Assembly (NCBI GenBank): GCA_902521075.1
Contig: CABYQM010000003.1
Location: forward strand, 1-64,000
DNA length: 64,000 nucleotides
Source: an uncultured Pelagibacteraceae bacterium
Lineage (GTDB): Bacteria; Pseudomonadota; Alphaproteobacteria; Pelagibacterales; Pelagibacteraceae
Direction: 5' to 3'
The position numbers were made by a program, and so were the translations under genes. The notes below the pieces were generated by a model. The model was not told the DNA's origin. It ran no database searches and was given only the letters and a program-made list of their open reading frames with translations. Shown one piece after another: positions 28,784-39,630 of this stretch. Within the stretch, counting starts at the first letter, position 1. Every line of letters starts with the position of its first letter.

Positions 28784-29130
28784 TTTAGTTGATGTTTATT
28801 TTTTAAATACAAAAAGAACGCTACAATTTCATATCCAACATAAAATAATTGGTAAATGACTGGGAGTTTAAAAAATTTATAAAGAAACTTGTATTTTGGA
28901 ATACTTTTCCAAATAAGTAAAAAAGCATCAATACCCACATAGATTTTTCCATCTTGTTCCACATGAAGTCTTCTTAGTAGCTCTTTATCAGTTTTTTTTG
29001 TTTCTAATTCGGCATTTTTATTTTTAGTAATGTCTATCCAATTCAAATTTTCTATTTTTTCTTTTTTATAAATATTAATTTCTGCTCTGCAGATTTTGCA
29101 TGAATTATTAAAAAAAACCTTCATAATCAA
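28780..29130 (-). CDS. DCC-family (DUF393) thiol-disulfide oxidoreductase-like protein
   Basis: VFFNNSCKICRAEINIYKK with CxxC; WIDITKN; IDAFLLIWKSIPKY. Confidence 0.8.
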   Translation of the reverse strand: MIMKVFFNNSCKICRAEINIYKKEKIENLNWIDITKNKNAELETKKTDKELLRRLHVEQDGKIYVGIDAFLLIWKSIPKYKFLYKFFKLPVIYQLFYVGYEIVAFFLYLKNKHQLN

Positions 29131-29209
29131 ACTATATTTGAATATTTTATTTTTACAAATGTGCCAAATAAGCAGTTGATATATTAATAATCACTACTAC
29201 ATTCTTCGA

Positions 29210-30622
29210 ATGTCAAATTTCTTCAAAGATACAGATATAGATACATCACAAGCTGAAGCAATTGTTACCAAAACCTTAAAAAATTGTGACGACGGAGAAT
29301 TATATTTAGAAAATCATAAATCAGAGTCTATTGTTTTAGATGATAATAAAATAAAGAGCTCAACTTATAACTCTGATCAAGGTTATGGTTTCAGAGCTGT
29401 AACAGGAGAAGTTGTTGCCTACTCTCATTCTAATGATATTTCAAAGGAATCATTAAGAAAATCAAGCGAAAATTTAAAAGATACTTTAAAGTCAAAAAAA
29501 GGAGTCTACAATCATGAAATTCCTAAAACTAATAGCAAATATTACGAAAACATTAATCCTATTGAAAGCAAGACCTTCGACTCAAAGATAGATTTGCTGA
29601 ACAGTGTTAATAACTATTTAAGATCTAAAGGCTCAATTGTAAATCAAGTAACTGCAAATTTTTTAGGTGAACATAAATCAATAGAAATTATTAGGTCTGA
29701 TAATCAAGTTTTGAAAGATGATAGACCATTAGTCAGATTCAACGTTTCTGTAGTATTAGATAAAGATGGAAAAAAAGAAACAGGTGTTTATGGAGTTGGA
29801 GGAAGACAAAGTTATGATGATTATCTAAAAGATGGAAGCTGGAAAGATGTTTGTGATGAAGCTTTTAGAATCGCAAATGTGAATTTAGAAAGCAAACCAG
29901 CTCCAGCAGGAGAAATGAAAGTTGTTTTAGGTCCTGGATGGCCGGCAATTTTAATTCACGAAGCGATCGGACACGGTCTTGAGGGAGATTTTAATAGAAA
30001 AAAAACTTCAGCTTTTCATAATTTAATGGGGCAGCAAGTAGCTAGCGAAGGAGTTACGATTGTAGATGACGGCACCTTACATCAAAGAAGAGGAAGTTTA
30101 ACGATAGATGATGAAGGAACGCCTACTGAAAATACAGTTTTAATAGAAAATGGAATTTTAAAAAACTATATGCAAGACCGTTTAAACGCTCGTTTGATGG
30201 GAACTAAGTCAACAGGTAGCGGAAGAAGAGAAAGTTATAAACATGTGGTTTTACCAAGAATGAGAAATACAATGATGTTGTCAGGTAAATATTCGCAAGA
30301 TGAAATGATAAGTTCAGTTGATAAAGGTATTTTCGCTGTAAGTTTTGGGGGGGGACAAGTAGACATAACTTCAGGAAAATTTGTATTTAATTGCACAGAA
30401 GCATACGAAATCAATAATGGTAAAATTGGATCACCAATCAAAGGTGCTACATTAATTGGAGATGGACCGTCAATTTTAAAAGAAGTTTCATTAGTCGGTA
30501 ATGATATGAAATTAGATCCAGGTATAGGGACATGCGGGAAAGCTGGACAAGGTGTTCCAGTAGGAGTAGCTCAGCCATCAATTCTTATAAATAAGATGAC
30601 CGTTGGTGGAACAAAACTTTAA
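29210..30622 (+). CDS. tldD: Metalloprotease TldD
   Basis: HEAIGHGLEGDFNRKKTSAF zinc motif; GSGRRESYKHVVLPRMRNT. Confidence 0.95.
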   Translation: MSNFFKDTDIDTSQAEAIVTKTLKNCDDGELYLENHKSESIVLDDNKIKSSTYNSDQGYGFRAVTGEVVAYSHSNDISKESLRKSSENLKDTLKSKKGVYNHEIPKTNSKYYENINPIESKTFDSKIDLLNSVNNYLRSKGSIVNQVTANFLGEHKSIEIIRSDNQVLKDDRPLVRFNVSVVLDKDGKKETGVYGVGGRQSYDDYLKDGSWKDVCDEAFRIANVNLESKPAPAGEMKVVLGPGWPAILIHEAIGHGLEGDFNRKKTSAFHNLMGQQVASEGVTIVDDGTLHQRRGSLTIDDEGTPTENTVLIENGILKNYMQDRLNARLMGTKSTGSGRRESYKHVVLPRMRNTMMLSGKYSQDEMISSVDKGIFAVSFGGGQVDITSGKFVFNCTEAYEINNGKIGSPIKGATLIGDGPSILKEVSLVGNDMKLDPGIGTCGKAGQGVPVGVAQPSILINKMTVGGTKL

Positions 30623-30627
30623 TACAA

Positions 30628-31944
30628 ATGATAAGGGATCAGGAATTTTTAAAAGATATAGCGTCTTATTGTATTGAAAACTCTAAAAAATTAGGAGCCA
30701 CAGATGTTGGTGTAAAAGTAATTCACTCTGTCTCAGAAAACGTTAGTTTTAGAAACAAAAAATTAGACGAGTCAAATAGAGCAGATAGTTTTGCTGTTAA
30801 TTTAACTACTTATATAGAGAAAAAAAAATCAAGCATTAATTCATCAGATTTATCTAAATCAAACTTAGAAAAATTAATAGAACGTTGTATTGACGCTACA
30901 AAAATCACTCCATCAGATGAAAATAATTCGTTACCAGATAAAGATTTAATGTCTAAAGAGATAAGAGACCTTAATCTCTATGATGAAACACATTATCCAA
31001 ATGATAAAAAGATTGAATTTTTAAATAAAGTTGAAGAAACAGCATCAACGGAAGAAAAAATAGTTAATACTGAAGCTGGTTTTACTGAAAATAAAAATAA
31101 TTTTATACTCGCAAACAGTAATGGTTTTTTAAGTGGATACAAAACCTCAAATTTTTCATCTTCATGTGTAGCTGTATCAAAAATTAATGGTGCAATGGAA
31201 AGAGATTATGAGTTTGGTAGCACAAGATTCTTGCAAGATATGATGAAACCAGAAGAAATTGGAAAAATAGCTGCTGATAAAGCAATAAAAAAGTTAGGCC
31301 CAAAAAAAATCAAGAGTGAAAAAATTGGGGTTATATTCGATAAAAGAATTTCCAAAGGAATATTAAGCACACTAGCAAGTGCAATAAGTGCGAGTGCTAT
31401 TGCAAGAGGAACTTCTTTTTTAAAAGATCAAATCAATTCTGAAGTTTTTCCAAATTCAATTAATATCATCGATGATCCAAAAATTGAAAAAGGATTAGGC
31501 TCCCAAAACTTTGATAGCGAAGGCGTCGAAACCAATTCTTTGAAACTAGTTGAGAACGGTATTTTAAAAAATTATTTAATTGATACTTATTACGGTAAAA
31601 AGTTAAATTTAAAATCTAATGGAAGATCTGGAGGAACAACAAATTTATACTTTGAAAATGGTGATTTAAGTTTCAAGGATTTACTAAATTTAGAAAAAAA
31701 GTTTCTATACATAACAGAGACTATAGGCCACGGAGGCAATATCATTACTGGAGATTACTCAGTTGGAGCTTCAGGATTTATGGTTGAGGACGGAGAATTA
31801 ACTTACCCGGTAAGTGAAATAACTATAGCTGGAAATTTTAAGGAAATGTTTAAAAATATTACTTTAGCAAATGATTTAGAGATGAAGTACTCAACAAATG
31901 CTCCTACTTTGTTGATTAATCAAATGACAGTGGCGGGAAAATAA
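30628..31944 (+). CDS. pmbA: TldE/PmbA family protein
   Basis: SVSENVSFRNKKLDESNRA; ETIGHGGNIITGDYSVGASGFMVEDGEL. Confidence 0.93.
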   Translation: MIRDQEFLKDIASYCIENSKKLGATDVGVKVIHSVSENVSFRNKKLDESNRADSFAVNLTTYIEKKKSSINSSDLSKSNLEKLIERCIDATKITPSDENNSLPDKDLMSKEIRDLNLYDETHYPNDKKIEFLNKVEETASTEEKIVNTEAGFTENKNNFILANSNGFLSGYKTSNFSSSCVAVSKINGAMERDYEFGSTRFLQDMMKPEEIGKIAADKAIKKLGPKKIKSEKIGVIFDKRISKGILSTLASAISASAIARGTSFLKDQINSEVFPNSINIIDDPKIEKGLGSQNFDSEGVETNSLKLVENGILKNYLIDTYYGKKLNLKSNGRSGGTTNLYFENGDLSFKDLLNLEKKFLYITETIGHGGNIITGDYSVGASGFMVEDGELTYPVSEITIAGNFKEMFKNITLANDLEMKYSTNAPTLLINQMTVAGK

Positions 31945-32622
31945 TTATTGAATTTTTTTAAGTCTATATTCCCATAGACCCATTCTCTTATAAGCTACTT
32001 TTATAATTAAAGCTTTTTTCTTATCGTACCATATTTCAAAATTTAATTTTTTATCATCAGGTAGATTTGGGTCAGTAGAAAATAGTCTAAAATGTTCAAC
32101 ATTATATTCTTTATTATAAAGTTTTATTTTTTTTTTCCCAAAAAATTCTATGTTTTGTTTTTTTACACTTCCAGATAATGGACTTATTTGTGTCTCGGTT
32201 TGCAAAATTCTATGATTCCACCAATGACCAATTATATTTTCTTTATCCGCCTCACCCTTATATGAAGATCCATCAATTATAAACTTCTCTTTTTTTTCGT
32301 CAAAAATTAAATTTACATATTTTCTCTTATCGTTTTGAAATGTTTCTGAGTTAAATGAAATTAACTGATCTCCAATATATTCTTCAGTTCCTCTACTTTT
32401 TATTGAGAATAATGTAACACCTAATAATTTCACTTCAAAATTAGTTGAATTTTTTACAATAAATTTATCTTCTTCTTTTTTAAATGTAAAAATGCTTTCT
32501 CCTATTTTTTCATCTTCTTTAAAAATTTCCATTTCTATACTTGAATAATTTTTATAGTGATCAGTATGTGCTTGCAAAAAAAGAGAGGATAAAACCAACA
32601 AAATTACCAAGAATCTTCTCAT
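31945..32622 (-). CDS. DUF6134-like secreted protein
   Basis: Signal peptide; beta-rich IFKEDEKIGESIFTFKKEEDKFIVKN; GHWWNHRIL. Confidence 0.6.
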   Translation of the reverse strand: MRRFLVILLVLSSLFLQAHTDHYKNYSSIEMEIFKEDEKIGESIFTFKKEEDKFIVKNSTNFEVKLLGVTLFSIKSRGTEEYIGDQLISFNSETFQNDKRKYVNLIFDEKKEKFIIDGSSYKGEADKENIIGHWWNHRILQTETQISPLSGSVKKQNIEFFGKKKIKLYNKEYNVEHFRLFSTDPNLPDDKKLNFEIWYDKKKALIIKVAYKRMGLWEYRLKKIQ

Positions 32623-32701
32623 TATTTCATATTATTTTAATTAACTTGTTAGAACTTTATATAGAATTTCTATGTTTAAAAGATAAATAGTCTAAATAAT
32701 T

Positions 32702-33349
32702 ATGTTTTTAACCATTAAAAATATTCCCTCAAAATCCTGGAGTTCAGAAAAACCTTTAAATTTAAAACCTAAATTTACAACTTTTATACTCTTATGTGTT
32801 GGATTAACTTTATTTGGTTTGGGGGAGGGTCTTTTATTAGTTTCTACTACTGGTAATTCTCCATGGTCTGTTCTTGCAGAAGGGTTATCAAATATATTAA
32901 ATATCTCGATTGGCTTATCTACATTCATAGTAAGCATTGTTGTTTTAGGTTTTTGGTTTCCACTAAAGCAAAAACCAGGAATTGGTACAATTTTAAATAT
33001 TTTAATTATAGCAGCCATAATTGATTTGACGCTTTTTCTTTTTGATCCACCTTTGACTACTTTTTCAAAATATATTCTTGCTGTATTTTCTGTATTGCTT
33101 GTCGGTCTAGGAAGTGGAATATACTTAATTGCAAATTTAGGTCCTGGTCCAAGAGATGGATTGATGACAGGTCTAACAAGAAAAACTCAACTTCCTATTG
33201 CTTTAATTCGAGCTACTTTAGAAATTTCAGCTGTTATATCTGGTTGGTATTTAGGAGGAACTGTTGGTTTGGGCACTATAATATTTGCATTTGGGATAGG
33301 TCCTGCTGTTGCTTTAGGAATTTATATTGTGGATAAAGTTACGAAGTAA
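32702..33349 (+). CDS. YczE/YitT-like integral membrane protein
   Basis: GNSPWSVLAEGLSNILNISIG; GLGSGIYLIANLGPGPRDGLMTGL. Confidence 0.8.
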   Translation: MFLTIKNIPSKSWSSEKPLNLKPKFTTFILLCVGLTLFGLGEGLLLVSTTGNSPWSVLAEGLSNILNISIGLSTFIVSIVVLGFWFPLKQKPGIGTILNILIIAAIIDLTLFLFDPPLTTFSKYILAVFSVLLVGLGSGIYLIANLGPGPRDGLMTGLTRKTQLPIALIRATLEISAVISGWYLGGTVGLGTIIFAFGIGPAVALGIYIVDKVTK

Positions 33350-33409
33350 ATGTTTTTGGTGGACAATTAGTCGATTGTTTATATTGAATAAAAATTGTAA
33401 ATATAAATT

Positions 33410-33865
33410 ATGTCTATAAAAAATTGGATGAAAGAATCGGCAAATATACTTTTTGACGATAGTAAAAACGATTTAAGAGCACTTCCCAAAACTGTGAGAT
33501 TACAAATATTGTTAGTTTTGAGTTTTATATGGACTACAGTATTTAGCTTATACGTATTTTCGTATGCTACTTTTGCATTTGGTTGGGCCGGGACCTATGT
33601 TGCTCATATAGGTTTAATATTTGCTGTTTATTATACGTTTAAACAATTTCATAGAGCTGAAGCAAAAGCTGTTAGTGTTTTTAAGACAAAAAACTTTGAT
33701 CCATTTAAAATTATGACAATTGTTTTTGTAATAGTTTTTATTTTTGTTTTCTCTAAAGGTATTGAAGTATTGACAAGAACGAACTCTTACTCAATTCCAT
33801 ATGATGGGCCTAGTAAATCAGCATTTGAAAAGTGGCTGCCTTTTACTAAAAATAAATCTGAATAA
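33410..33865 (+). CDS. Hypothetical membrane protein
   Basis: Three hydrophobic segments; no family confidently recognised. Confidence 0.65.
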   Translation: MSIKNWMKESANILFDDSKNDLRALPKTVRLQILLVLSFIWTTVFSLYVFSYATFAFGWAGTYVAHIGLIFAVYYTFKQFHRAEAKAVSVFKTKNFDPFKIMTIVFVIVFIFVFSKGIEVLTRTNSYSIPYDGPSKSAFEKWLPFTKNKSE

Positions 33866-33872
33866 TAATTTT

Positions 33873-35699
33873 TTAAGAAGCTTCTGATAATTTAGAGAGC
33901 TTTTTTCTCTCGTGGGGATCAAGTACAGCTTTCCTTAATCTGCATGAATTTGGAGTAATTTCTAGTGCTTCATCAGAATTTAACATGCTCAATTGCTCAG
34001 CAATAGACATCTTTCTTACGGGGGTTAAAACAACATTTTCGTCTGTTCCTTGTGTCCTCATATTTGTAAGTTTTTTACCTTTCATGACATTTATAATCAT
34101 ATCACCAGGCTTAGGTGACAATCCAACAATCATACCCGAATAAACTGGATCGTTATGAGTAACAAACATTTCTCCTCTTGCCTGTAGATTATAAATTGCA
34201 AATGCTACTGCTTTTCCTTGTTCCATAGAAATTAATGCACCATTTCTTCTGCCTTCCATATCTCCCTCAAATTTTCCATAAGAATGGAATATTCTATTTA
34301 TTACTCCTGTTCCTTTAGTTAGAGTAAGAAATCTACTGGTGTATCCCATTAAACCTCTAGTTGGCGCATGAAAGATTAATCGTTTTTTATTTTTTCCAGT
34401 ATCTTTAAGATCTATTAATTTTCCTTTTCTTTTATTCATGGAGTCTATAACTTTAGAAGAGAATTCTTCGTCAAGATCCATAGTAATTTCTTCAATGGGT
34501 TCTAATTTTTCACCATTTTCATTTTTTTGAAATAAAACTCTAGGAGGGCATACTGTCATTTCAAACCCTTCACGTCTCATTTGTGTCAATAATATTTCTA
34601 ACATCAATTCACCTCTTCCGCTTATTTCAAATGAATCTTTGTTTTCATTTTCTGAAAATGAAATCCCAACATTATTTTGAGCCTCTTGAACTAATCTCTC
34701 TCTAATTTGAGTACTTGTAAGTTTTTTACCCTCAGTTCCAGCTAATGGAGAACTATTTACAGTTATCTTAATAGACATCGTTGGAGGATCAATCGGGGTT
34801 GCTTGAATTGGTATATCTACCTCAGTATCACATATTGTATCAGCAACATTTGCTTTTTCTAATCCAGCAATAACCACAATATCTCCAGCTTCACCAACTT
34901 CTATTGGAACTTTTTTAGTTCCTTCATATCTAAATATTTTTGTTAATCTACCTTCGTCAACTTTTTCTCCATCAAGATTAATTGCCTTGATTTGTTGATT
35001 TGCTTTTGCAGTACCTTGAGAAATTCTACCAACTAAACTTCTACCCAAAAAACTGTCTGCATATAAAAGAGTCGAAAGCATCGCAAAAGGCTTTGTTTTG
35101 TCAAATTCTGCTGGCTTAACATGATCTATTACCAGATCTAATAAAGGATTAAGATTATCTCGTGAACCATCTATTTCTTTGGATGCCCAGCCAGATCTTC
35201 CACTTGCGTAAATAACTGGAAAGTCTAATTGCTCCTCGTTGGCATCTAAGCTGACAAACAAGTCAAAAGTCTCATTTAAAACTTCATCAGCCCTTTGGTC
35301 AGCTTTGTCTAACTTATTAATAACCACTATTGGTTTAAGGCCTTGTTTAAGTGCTTTAGCTAATACAAATTTAGTTTGAGGCATTACCCCTTCGGCTGAG
35401 TCTATTAACAATAATGCACCATCTGCCATACTAAGAACTCTTTCAACTTCTGCAGCAAAATCTCTGTGTCCAGGTGTATCAATAATATTAATTCTAGAAT
35501 CTTTCCAATTTATGGAAGCTGGTTTGGCAAGAATTGTAATACCTCTTTCCTTTTCAAGTTCTCCAGAGTCCATTAGTCTTTCATCAACAATTTCATTTTC
35601 TCTGAAAGAACCACTCTGTTTCATTAAGTTATCAATCAAAGTAGTCTTGCCATGGTCAACGTGAGCAATTATGGTGATGTTACGTATTGTTGTTGTCAT
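33873..35699 (-). CDS. typA: Ribosome-associated GTPase TypA/BipA
   Basis: HVDHGKTTLIDNLMKQSG, DTPGHRDF, NKLDK; C-terminal GTDENVVLTPVRKMSIAEQL. Confidence 0.96.
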   Translation of the reverse strand: MTTTIRNITIIAHVDHGKTTLIDNLMKQSGSFRENEIVDERLMDSGELEKERGITILAKPASINWKDSRINIIDTPGHRDFAAEVERVLSMADGALLLIDSAEGVMPQTKFVLAKALKQGLKPIVVINKLDKADQRADEVLNETFDLFVSLDANEEQLDFPVIYASGRSGWASKEIDGSRDNLNPLLDLVIDHVKPAEFDKTKPFAMLSTLLYADSFLGRSLVGRISQGTAKANQQIKAINLDGEKVDEGRLTKIFRYEGTKKVPIEVGEAGDIVVIAGLEKANVADTICDTEVDIPIQATPIDPPTMSIKITVNSSPLAGTEGKKLTSTQIRERLVQEAQNNVGISFSENENKDSFEISGRGELMLEILLTQMRREGFEMTVCPPRVLFQKNENGEKLEPIEEITMDLDEEFSSKVIDSMNKRKGKLIDLKDTGKNKKRLIFHAPTRGLMGYTSRFLTLTKGTGVINRIFHSYGKFEGDMEGRRNGALISMEQGKAVAFAIYNLQARGEMFVTHNDPVYSGMIVGLSPKPGDMIINVMKGKKLTNMRTQGTDENVVLTPVRKMSIAEQLSMLNSDEALEITPNSCRLRKAVLDPHERKKLSKLSEAS

Positions 35700-35740
35700 T
35701 TTCGCGTTCTTATATATTCAAAATATTTTTTTTCAATTCA

Positions 35741-35771
35741 AAAAAAAAGGGCAGTAAAAACTGCCCTTTTT
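35741..35771. terminator. Intrinsic terminator after groEL
   Basis: AAAAAGGGCAGT-aaaa-ACTGCCCTTTTT with a U tract in the minus-strand sense. Confidence 0.9.
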
Positions 35772-35797
35772 GAATTTTTGTTTGAGATAAATGGGGA

Positions 35798-37465
<1,668 letters not shown>

Positions 37466-37472
37466 TTATTAA

Positions 37473-37766
37473 TTATTTACCTGTTGCAATACCCATAATG
37501 TCAGATTCTTTCATTATGCTGTACTCTTTACCATCAATTTTAACTTCTGTTCCTGACCACTTACCGAATAAAACTTTATCTCCTACTTTAACGTCCATAG
37601 GTATTAGTTTTCCATCTTCAGTTTTTGCACCTCCGCCGACAGCAACAACTTTACCTTCTTGAGGTTTTTCTTGAGCTGTATCTGGAATAATTATGCCACC
37701 AGCAGTTTTTTCGCTGCTATCTAAAACTTCTATTAAAACACGGTCATGTAACGGTTTAAACTTCAT
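37473..37766 (-). CDS. groES: Co-chaperonin GroES
   Basis: [38 protein letters not shown]. Confidence 0.98.
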   Translation of the reverse strand: MKFKPLHDRVLIEVLDSSEKTAGGIIIPDTAQEKPQEGKVVAVGGGAKTEDGKLIPMDVKVGDKVLFGKWSGTEVKIDGKEYSIMKESDIMGIATGK

Positions 37767-37792
37767 ACGAATTCTCCTTTAAATTAGCTGTC

Positions 37793-37821
37793 ATATAGAG
37801 ACATATTTAATAATTTTCAAG
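37793..37821 (-). promoter_or_regulatory. Sigma32 (RpoH)-like promoter for groESL
   Basis: CTTGAAA-N14-CTCTATAT on the minus strand, preceded by GAT as at hsp20; about 27 nt upstream of groES. Confidence 0.65.
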
Positions 37822-37888
37822 ATCTTGAATAAAAATTATGGTCTAAAAAACCCAAGAATAAAGCATATTTTTAAGCTATACCTCAAGT

Positions 37889-38704
37889 ATGCCCCAAAAC
37901 TTAGACAAAGATGGATTAAGATCTAAAATAAATAGTTACGAATTATTTTTTATCGACATATGGGGAGTGATCCATAACGGATTACAAATTTTTGAAGATT
38001 CTATTGAAGTATTAGAAAATTTAAAAAAAAATAATAAAGAGTTTGTATTACTTACCAATGCTCCAAGACCAAATTCTACAGTTATTGATTTTTTAAAAAA
38101 AATGGGACTCAAAAAATATTATGAAGATGTATACACCTCAGGAGAAGCTTCATTAAAATATTTAATGGAAAATTTTCTAAATGCAAAATTTTATCATATT
38201 GGACCACCAAGAGATTTTGACTTATTTAAAAGATTTGAACAAAATAAAGTTAGTAATATTAGTCAAGCTGATTATTTTATTTGCACAGGGTTATTTGAAG
38301 ATCATGAGACAAAACTTGAATATTATAAAGATTTACTTGAGAAATTTTCAAATAAAAAATTTGTGTGTACTAATCCAGACCTAATTGTTGATAGAGGAGA
38401 TGTTAGAGAGTTTTGCGCTGGATCAGTTGCAAAAATATTTGAGGAAATTGGTGGGAAAGTAATTTACTTTGGAAAACCTTATCCTCCAGTTTATAATTTA
38501 TCTGCTAACATAAATGGTAAAAATGTTTTATGTATCGGAGATAATATGAATACAGATATAAAAGGAGCTAATATTCAAAATTTTGACAATTTGTTAATAA
38601 CGAGTGGTATACATAAAAAAGAATTAAGTAGTTTAAATATTGATAAATTAGAAAAAAAATATGGAGTGAGTGTGAATTACACTCAAACAAAATTAAAATG
38701 GTGA
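37889..38704 (+). CDS. HAD-superfamily hydrolase (TIGR01459-type, NagD-like)
   Basis: FFIDIWGVIHNGLQIFEDS; LLTNAPRPN; VLCIGDNMNTDIKGAN. Confidence 0.88.
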   Translation: MPQNLDKDGLRSKINSYELFFIDIWGVIHNGLQIFEDSIEVLENLKKNNKEFVLLTNAPRPNSTVIDFLKKMGLKKYYEDVYTSGEASLKYLMENFLNAKFYHIGPPRDFDLFKRFEQNKVSNISQADYFICTGLFEDHETKLEYYKDLLEKFSNKKFVCTNPDLIVDRGDVREFCAGSVAKIFEEIGGKVIYFGKPYPPVYNLSANINGKNVLCIGDNMNTDIKGANIQNFDNLLITSGIHKKELSSLNIDKLEKKYGVSVNYTQTKLKW

Positions 38705-39624
38705 ACAAAATTAAAATTTATAAAAATTTTGAGATTTTAAAAAAACATCAAAATGCCATGATACTAATCGGTAATTTCGATGGATTACACTTAGGACATC
38801 AAAAATTATTCAAAGAAGCAAAAAAATATAAAAAAAAATATAATTCTAAAATTGGAGTGGTGACATTTGATCCAATACCAAAAATGTACTTTAATAAAAG
38901 TATTACGAATTATCGACTTTCAAATCTTAATCAAAAAAGCAGATATTTTAATGATTATAACGTTGATTTTTTAATAAATAAAAAATTTGATAAAAAATTC
39001 TCTAAAATATCTTGTCATGATTTTATAAAAAATATTTTATGCAAAAAGTTAAGTGCAGATTATATTTTTGTTAGTAATAATTTTAGATTTGGAAATAAGA
39101 GAGAGGGGGACGTAAATCTATTAAAAAAACTTCAAAAGAAATATGATTATAAATTAATTAACCCAAAACCATTATATAAAAAAAATAAAATTATCTCTTC
39201 AACATTAATAAGAAAATTAATCGAAAATGGTAATATAAAAATTGCAAATCAACTTTTATCTAGAAATTGGTCAATAGAAGGTGTCGTTGAAAAGGGTAGA
39301 ATGATGGGAAGAAAAATTGGTTTTCCGACGTGTAACATAAATATAAAAAACTATGTAATACCAAAAGTAGGAGTTTATGCAGTTGATGTTTATATCGAAA
39401 AAAACAGAAAAAAGATCAAAGGAATAGCAAATATTGGTTATAGGCCTACTTTTAATCAAAAAAAATTATTATTAGAGGTAAATTTATTTAAATTTTCTGG
39501 AAATCTTTATAATAAAAATCTAACTATTAATTTTACAAAATTTATTAGAGGAGAAACCAAATTTAAAAATATTGATGCTTTAAAAAAACAGATAAAGAAA
39601 GATATTAAAATAGCCAAAAGATAA
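38698..39624 (+). CDS. ribF: Bifunctional riboflavin kinase/FAD synthetase
   Basis: LIGNFDGLHLGHQKLFKEA; GRMMGRKIGFPTCNI; upstream of ileS. Confidence 0.94.
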   Translation: MVNKIKIYKNFEILKKHQNAMILIGNFDGLHLGHQKLFKEAKKYKKKYNSKIGVVTFDPIPKMYFNKSITNYRLSNLNQKSRYFNDYNVDFLINKKFDKKFSKISCHDFIKNILCKKLSADYIFVSNNFRFGNKREGDVNLLKKLQKKYDYKLINPKPLYKKNKIISSTLIRKLIENGNIKIANQLLSRNWSIEGVVEKGRMMGRKIGFPTCNINIKNYVIPKVGVYAVDVYIEKNRKKIKGIANIGYRPTFNQKKLLLEVNLFKFSGNLYNKNLTINFTKFIRGETKFKNIDALKKQIKKDIKIAKR

Positions 39625-39630
39625 AATATC